Below are positions 60,055-64,000 of a stretch of 64,000 nucleotides of DNA, one piece after another. The translations under genes were made by a program, and so were the position numbers. Below the pieces are notes generated by a model. The model saw nothing but the letters and a program-made list of their open reading frames with translations. It made no database searches and was not told where the DNA came from. How positions within the stretch are numbered: the stretch's first letter is position 1; every line of letters begins with the position of its first letter. The stretch lies in assembly GCF_008370325.1 (NCBI RefSeq), contig NZ_VNIP01000004.1, forward strand, positions 310,001-374,000, given 5' to 3'. Origin of the DNA: Martinezella tropici. GTDB taxonomy: Bacteria > Pseudomonadota > Alphaproteobacteria > Rhizobiales > Rhizobiaceae.

Positions 60055-60592
60055 TTTGCCCATATATAGACCGGCCCTTGCCGGCAAGACCGCTTTGGGT
60101 GGCGACACGATCCGGCTGGAGGCCCTGCCCGAGGGCCATCTTCTGCATGTCATGGGCGTGACGACGACAGAGGAGATCGAGGCACATCTTCTTGCGGCCG
60201 GCCTTAAGGAAAGCTCCGTGCGCCCGGCCGGCTACCGGCAATGGTTCATCGCCGGCAATGATCGGGTCTCCGATGTTCATCTGCGGGCATTGACCGGGGC
60301 GCTTGCGGGCCGCGCCTTCATCTCCGACCAAAGCCACGGCCGTGTCCGTATCCGCGTATCGGGCCTCAACGCCACTCAAGTGCTCAACAAAGGCACTGCC
60401 GTCGATCTGCATCCATCAGCTTTCCCCGAGGGAAGCACGGCGATGACGCTTTTCGATCACATCTCGATGCAGCTCATGCGCACCGGCTCGGACGATTTCG
60501 AGCTGACCGTGCTGCGCAGCTTTGCGGAATCGCTCTATGAGGAGCTCGAAGAGCTGGCTCTTGCCCATGGCGCCGAGCGCCTCGCATCCTGA
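60047..60592 (+). CDS. mgdD: N-methylglutamate dehydrogenase subunit D (SoxG-like)
   Basis: 181 residues, gamma-subunit type. Recognisable text is GYRQWFIAGNDRVSD near residue 62, DQSHGRVRIRVSGLNATQVLNKGTAVDLHPSAFP near residue 92, and the C-terminal DFELTVLRSFAESLYEEL. It overlaps mgdC by 8 bases and ends the operon. A hairpin follows. Confidence 0.9.
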   Translation: MPDLPIYRPALAGKTALGGDTIRLEALPEGHLLHVMGVTTTEEIEAHLLAAGLKESSVRPAGYRQWFIAGNDRVSDVHLRALTGALAGRAFISDQSHGRVRIRVSGLNATQVLNKGTAVDLHPSAFPEGSTAMTLFDHISMQLMRTGSDDFELTVLRSFAESLYEELEELALAHGAERLAS

Positions 60593-60609
60593 ATGATATT
60601 GCCCTGCCG

Positions 60610-60633
60610 ACGGCGGTGATTCGCTCCCGCCGT
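60610..60633 (+). terminator. hairpin after mgdD
   Basis: ACGGCGG and CCGCCGT pair perfectly around a 10-base loop, 18 bases after the mgdD stop. It lacks a U tract, so it is a weak or Rho-assisted terminator candidate. Confidence 0.35.
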
Positions 60634-60701
60634 GCCGTCCGCATCGATACCGAGAGCGTTGCTTATTCAGTTATATCTCGCATTTGCTACCAAAAGTGTG
60701 G

Positions 60702-60731
60702 GTAACCGCATCGGGCAACTGTTACGATGCG
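60702..60731. repeat. interleaved inverted repeats upstream of repA
   Basis: Two inverted repeats are interlocked: GTAAC (60702) with GTTAC (60721), and CGCATCG (60707) with CGATGCG (60725). The order arm1-arm2-arm1'-arm2' allows two alternative foldings or two overlapping operators. It is 170 bases before repA, the place where RepA/RepB autoregulation acts in repABC operons. Confidence 0.4.
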
Positions 60732-60901
60732 ATGAAGGAAATATAACGAAATCAAATGGATAAATGTCTTTGGCCTGATATGATTTCGTCATACGCTGAT
60801 CAGCCATTACGCCTTAATCTCTGGACGGCCTGACAGAATCGTGTTCTATCGTTTGTCGGGCATAGGTCGGCAAACCGGCATTAGGCCGCCAAGAGGAACA
60901 A

Positions 60902-62125
60902 ATGGCGATAGCAGAACGCACGGAGACAATAGCTCCTTCCAAGGAAGATGCAGGCGGCAAGATCGCGCGCCATGCAAATCTGCTGTCGGGCCAGCTGCAG
61001 CAGCTCAGAACCCGGATGTATCCGCCGAAGTCCGAAAAAATACTCAGGCAGTTCCTGACCAACGAAGTGTCCAAGCTGACATCGATCCCGGATTCGACCC
61101 TGAAACTGATGTCGAGCGAGGGTCGAGGCCCGACGCCCAGCCGATTGGAGAACAATCATCGGGTCTACACGCTCGCACAGATCAATGAATTGCGTGAGCT
61201 GTTTGCAAAGCAGAAGCCTTCGGATGCCCTGCGTTTCCTGCCGCGTCGCCGCCCGGGCGAACATCTTCAAGTGCTGGCGATCGCTAATTTCAAAGGCGGA
61301 AGCGCCAAGACGACCACCTGCGTTCATCTCGCGCATTATCTTGCGCTTCACGGCTATCGCGTGCTTGCGCTCGACCTCGATCCGCAGGCGTCGCTTTCGG
61401 CCATGTTCGGAGCGCAGCCGGAAGTCGATGTCGGTGCAAACGAGACCATCTATGCGGCCTTGAGATATGACCAGGCCGAAAGACGCTCGATCCGCGAGAT
61501 CATCCGCAAGACCTATTTTGATGGTATCGACCTCATTCCGGGCAATCTGGAGGTCATGGAGTATGAACATGAGACCCCTCGTGTTCTGGCGCAGAAATCG
61601 GGTGCCGGCGCCATCTTCTTCGAGCGGCTCAAGCTTGCGCTTGCCGAGGTCGAAGGGGATTATGATATCGTCATCCTGGATACGCCCCCCTCGCTAGGCT
61701 TCCTGACGCTGAGCGCGATCTACGCGGCGACAAGCATGATCATCACGGTGCATCCGGCCATGCTCGATGTGGCATCGATGAGCCAATTCCTGCTAATGAT
61801 GGGCGATCTGATCAGCGTGCTCAATGAAAGCGGCGCCCAGCTCGACCAGGATTTCATTCGCTATCTGATTACGCGCCACGATCCGAACGATGCGCCGCAG
61901 TCGCAGGTGGTTGCGATGCTGCGCCATCTGTTCGGCTCCGATGTCCTGTTGCCGACGGCGATCGAAAGCACCGCCGTCGAAGCCGCCGGTCTTGCCAAAC
62001 GCTCTGTTTACGAACTCGAGATGGGCCAGATCGGTCGCGATACCCAAAAGCGCGCGCGGGAGGCCGTGGATGCGGTCAACGAGGCGATCGTTCAACTCAT
62101 CAACACAAGTTGGGGGCGTGGATGA
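60902..62125 (+). CDS. repA: plasmid partitioning ATPase and autorepressor
   Basis: 407 residues, standard RepA of repABC plasmids. N-terminal DNA-binding part (RMYPPKSEKILRQFLTNEVSKLTSIPDSTLK). The ParA-type deviant Walker A NFKGGSAKTTT is near residue 131, and Walker B DIVILDTPPSLGFLTL near residue 256. It segregates the replicon together with RepB and represses the operon. AGAGGAAC lies just before the ATG. Confidence 0.96.
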   Translation: MAIAERTETIAPSKEDAGGKIARHANLLSGQLQQLRTRMYPPKSEKILRQFLTNEVSKLTSIPDSTLKLMSSEGRGPTPSRLENNHRVYTLAQINELRELFAKQKPSDALRFLPRRRPGEHLQVLAIANFKGGSAKTTTCVHLAHYLALHGYRVLALDLDPQASLSAMFGAQPEVDVGANETIYAALRYDQAERRSIREIIRKTYFDGIDLIPGNLEVMEYEHETPRVLAQKSGAGAIFFERLKLALAEVEGDYDIVILDTPPSLGFLTLSAIYAATSMIITVHPAMLDVASMSQFLLMMGDLISVLNESGAQLDQDFIRYLITRHDPNDAPQSQVVAMLRHLFGSDVLLPTAIESTAVEAAGLAKRSVYELEMGQIGRDTQKRAREAVDAVNEAIVQLINTSWGRG

Positions 62126-63156
62126 GCAAGAGCCCGAGAAAATCGATCGTCGCAAGTTTCGGCCTTCTTTCAGCCGAATTGGAAAGCAGCGAAGCTTCCG
62201 TTGAACAACCTTCGCCGGCCCCCGCCCCCGCCCCCGCGGCGCAGCCGGGTCGTGTCGGGGCGGGCGTCATTGGGGCCGCGCACCGCGCGATTGGCGATAT
62301 TCGCGCGGAACGTGATCGGCTGCGAGCCATCGTCGAATCCGGTGAAGGCTGGATACAGGATCTGGATCCCCAGATCATCGATCCATCCCCCTATCCGGAT
62401 CGTCTGCCGGACGACAACCCCCAAGATTTCGAGAGATTCAAGCGCTCGATCGAGGAGGAAGGCCAGAAGATCCCGATCCAGGTCCGCCGACACCCGTCCG
62501 CGGCCGACCGATATCAGGTGGTCTACGGTCATCGCAGATGGCGGGCTGCTCTAGAGCTTGGCCGTAGTGTCCGGGCCATAGAAGTCGAGATTTCGGATCT
62601 CGATCTCGTCCTCGCGCAGGGCATCGAGAATGCCAGCAGGCAGGATCTGACATGGATCGAGCGGGCGTTGTTCGCCTCGCGCATGGACGATGCCGGCATC
62701 AAAGCGCGGCACATCTATGCGGCACTCTCGATCGAGGATGCCGAGCTTGCCCGGATGCGCAGCGTCTATCGAGCGGTCCCGGCCGATGTGATCGAAGCGA
62801 TCGGCAGGGCGCCGAAGGTTGGTCGCCCGCGTTGGCTGGAACTGGCGAAGACAGTCTCGGCACGACAGGATGCGCTGCAGGCGGTGCGTGCCGCTCTGTC
62901 CGATGCAAGTGAGGCAAAGGAAACCTCGGACGAGAGATTCCAGCTGGCGTTGAATGCGATCAAGCCCCGCGCCGGTTCGCGCAATACCCAGGTGCCGATT
63001 TCCGATGCGTCGGGAATGAGGCTGGGAGCGTGCGTGGTATTGCCTCGTGAAATGCGGATCTCCGGCGAAGGTAAGCTGGGAACAGAATTCATAAAGTTTG
63101 TCGAGGAGGAGCTGCCCGGCCTGGTCGAGCGCTTCACTCGCCGGAAGAAAGCATAA
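62122..63156 (+). CDS. repB: plasmid partitioning protein, ParB family
   Basis: 344 residues from the ATG at 62122, which forms an ATGA overlap with the repA stop; a start at 62110 is less likely. N terminus KSPRKSIVASFGLLSAELE, then a Pro/Ala linker (about residues 38-48). The ParB nuclease-like domain shows PDRLPDDNPQDFERFKRSIEEEGQKIPIQVR and YQVVYGHRRWRAALELG. An HTH region follows near residue 195. It binds parS; no parS was identified with confidence in this window. Confidence 0.95.
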   Translation: MSKSPRKSIVASFGLLSAELESSEASVEQPSPAPAPAPAAQPGRVGAGVIGAAHRAIGDIRAERDRLRAIVESGEGWIQDLDPQIIDPSPYPDRLPDDNPQDFERFKRSIEEEGQKIPIQVRRHPSAADRYQVVYGHRRWRAALELGRSVRAIEVEISDLDLVLAQGIENASRQDLTWIERALFASRMDDAGIKARHIYAALSIEDAELARMRSVYRAVPADVIEAIGRAPKVGRPRWLELAKTVSARQDALQAVRAALSDASEAKETSDERFQLALNAIKPRAGSRNTQVPISDASGMRLGACVVLPREMRISGEGKLGTEFIKFVEEELPGLVERFTRRKKA

Positions 63157-63157
63157 C

Positions 63158-63175
63158 CCCTGACAGGTGTCAGGG
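63158..63175 (+). terminator. hairpin directly after repB
   Basis: CCCTGACA and TGTCAGGG are perfect complements (about 7 pairs plus a tight loop) followed by TTTTC, one base after the repB stop. It may attenuate read-through into repC or take part in repC mRNA folding. Confidence 0.5.
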
Positions 63176-63205
63176 TTTTCAGATCGGAAAGGAAGCCTAG
63201 CAAAA

Positions 63206-63257
63206 GAAAAAAGGCCCCCAAACGTTGCCGTCGTGGAAGCCTTCTCTTCAATGTAGC
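63206..63257 (-). ncRNA. counter-transcribed RNA of the repABC operon (inc-alpha type)
   Basis: On the minus strand, a promoter (next entry) would start RNA near 63257. It ends at an intrinsic terminator: AGGCTTCC (63235-63242) pairs, with two G-U pairs, to GGGGGCCT (63212-63219), followed by TTTTTTC. The result is an RNA of about 50 bases complementary to the repC leader. This is the location and size of the antisense RNA that limits RepC synthesis and sets incompatibility in repABC plasmids. Confidence 0.75.
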
Positions 63258-63263
63258 AACTGA

Positions 63264-63292
63264 AGAATCGCATTTCCACGAATCACAGTCAA
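63264..63292 (-). promoter_or_regulatory. promoter of the counter-transcribed RNA
   Basis: Minus strand: -35 TTGACT (63287-63292), spacer of exactly 17, -10 GATTCT (63264-63269). It is the only good promoter pair in the repB-repC gap and is correctly placed for the antisense RNA. Confidence 0.65.
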
Positions 63293-63350
63293 GCGTTTTT
63301 GGCACCGTTTTTGGTGAGCGGATTTCTTTTGCCTTGCGAGGGTGAGGGAA

Positions 63351-64000
63351 ATGCAAAATGGAAGTGTGACGACGCCCTTCGGGCGGCGGCCGATGTCGCT
63401 TGCCTTGGTGCGGCGGCAGGTTGCCACGGCCGAGATCGCGCCTGGCAAGACGGCCGACAAATGGAAGGTCTTTCGGGATGCATCCGAGGCCAGAGAACTG
63501 CTGGGATTGCAGGATCGCAGCCTGGCGGTACTCGACGCATTGCTGAGCTTTTATCCCGATAACGAGCTCCGCCAGGACGCGCAGCTTATCGTCTTCCCTT
63601 CCAATGCGCAGCTGACCTTACGTGCCCACGGCATTGCCGGGGCGACACTTCGCAGGCATCTCGCGCTTCTCGTGGAGGCTGGGCTGATTGTTCGGAAGGA
63701 CAGCGCCAATGGCAAGCGCTATGCCAGGAAGGACAGGGCGGGTGAGATCGAAAACGCTTTCGGCTTCGACATTTCGCCGCTTCTGCTGCGGGCAGAGGAA
63801 CTTGCAGGCATGGCGCAAAAGGTGGCAGCGGATCGCCTAGCGTTCCGGCGTGCCAAGGAAAGCCTGACGATCTGCCGGCGCGATGTGCGAAAGCTCATTA
63901 CGGCTGCGATCGAGGAAGGTGCCGCGGGCAACTGGGCAATGATCGAAGATATCTACATCCGCCTTGTCAGGCGCCTTCCGCGTTCTCCCGCGATGTCAGA
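63351..64000 (+). CDS. repC: plasmid replication initiator RepC (3' end outside the window)
   Basis: First 216 codons of about 400. It starts at ATG 63351 after GAGGGTGAGGGAA with MQNGSVTTPFGRRPMSLALV. Features of RepC: WKVFRDASEARELLGLQDRSLAVLDALLSFYP near residue 40, IVFPSNAQLTLRAHGIAGATLRRHLALLVEAGLI (winged-helix region) near residue 83, and RKDSANGKRYARKD. The frame stays open to the last base. RepC alone initiates replication at an origin normally located within its own coding sequence, so oriV is expected just right of or at this edge. Confidence 0.95.
   Translation, partial: MQNGSVTTPFGRRPMSLALVRRQVATAEIAPGKTADKWKVFRDASEARELLGLQDRSLAVLDALLSFYPDNELRQDAQLIVFPSNAQLTLRAHGIAGATLRRHLALLVEAGLIVRKDSANGKRYARKDRAGEIENAFGFDISPLLLRAEELAGMAQKVAADRLAFRRAKESLTICRRDVRKLITAAIEEGAAGNWAMIEDIYIRLVRRLPRSPAMS

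Larger units (their letters stand above)
60593..60901. other. 309-bp region between mgdD and repA
   Basis: Contains the possible mgdD terminator (60610-60633), the repABC promoter region and an interleaved inverted-repeat cluster (60702-60731), listed separately. It becomes AT-rich from about 60660 to 60790. No protein-like frame. I found no clear 16-bp parS palindrome here. Confidence 0.5.

Noticed and set aside
55586..60592. Heterotetrameric sarcosine oxidase (soxBDAG)
   Set aside because: Domain architecture fits, but the surrounding gmaS and mgsABC genes point to N-methylglutamate dehydrogenase. Kept as an alternative in the entries.
60593..63350. Typical parS palindrome of repABC plasmids
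   Set aside because: I looked for a 16-bp GTT...AAC-type palindrome before repA and between repB and repC and found none that is convincing. It may lie after repC.
1..64000. Insertion sequences, tRNA, rRNA or riboswitches
   Set aside because: No transposase motif, cloverleaf, ribosomal sequence or recognisable riboswitch core was seen by eye. A covariance-model search could still reveal a small one.

Overview
The window looks like part of a large replicon (megaplasmid or chromid) of a Rhizobium-like alphaproteobacterium. The right edge carries the start of a repABC replication/partition operon (repA, repB, the counter-transcribed RNA in the repB-repC gap, and a repC running off the end). Coding is dense and GC-rich, ABC importers are frequent, and most genes belong to catabolic operons. 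I saw no rRNA, tRNA, CRISPR array or intact insertion sequence.

Layout. (1) 1-5956: the tail of an oligopeptide-type ABC permease pair with a glycerophosphodiesterase, a metallo-beta-lactamase-fold protein, a Na/Pi symporter with PhoU-like tail, and an overlapping Nudix hydrolase. (2) 6012-6848: a solitary Phd/YefM antitoxin, a perfect 12-bp inverted repeat and a gene remnant. (3) 6850-17270: a hydroxyquinol (benzene-1,2,4-triol) pathway operon with two intradiol dioxygenases, maleylacetate reductase, a flavin hydroxylase and a complete branched-chain-type ABC importer, with a divergent LysR regulator. (4) 17271-21402: an accessory patch with VapBC, a frameshifted glycine-zipper protein, a truncated CPBP protease, very small membrane proteins, an ankyrin protein and a WGR-domain protein. 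(5) 21541-29685: a LacI-controlled ribose-type ABC importer with a phosphotriesterase-family enzyme, a GATase-like protein, a PfkB kinase, a BtpA/SgcQ barrel protein and a TenA-like protein. I know of no described pathway for this set. (6) 29845-34421: SDR/LysR pair, GST, and a TetR/MFS pair with three operator repeats.

(7) 34454-60592: the main feature, a nearly complete methylated-amine pathway. Trimethylamine is oxidised to TMAO (Tmm). TMAO is demethylated by the DUF1989-GcvT fusion Tdm. Dimethylamine is demethylated by DmmDABC. Monomethylamine goes through gamma-glutamylmethylamide synthetase (GmaS), N-methylglutamate synthase (MgsABC) and N-methylglutamate dehydrogenase (MgdABCD). C1 units pass through FolD and PurU to formate. 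An APC-type permease lies divergent to tdm, and two regulators (XRE-cupin, GlxA/AraC-like) sit between the mgs and mgd operons. A hipBA toxin-antitoxin pair and a PAS/chemotaxis-like gene separate tdm from tmm. (8) 60593-64000: the repABC operon.

Calls rest on reading translated sequence and recognising family motifs; no database search was run.
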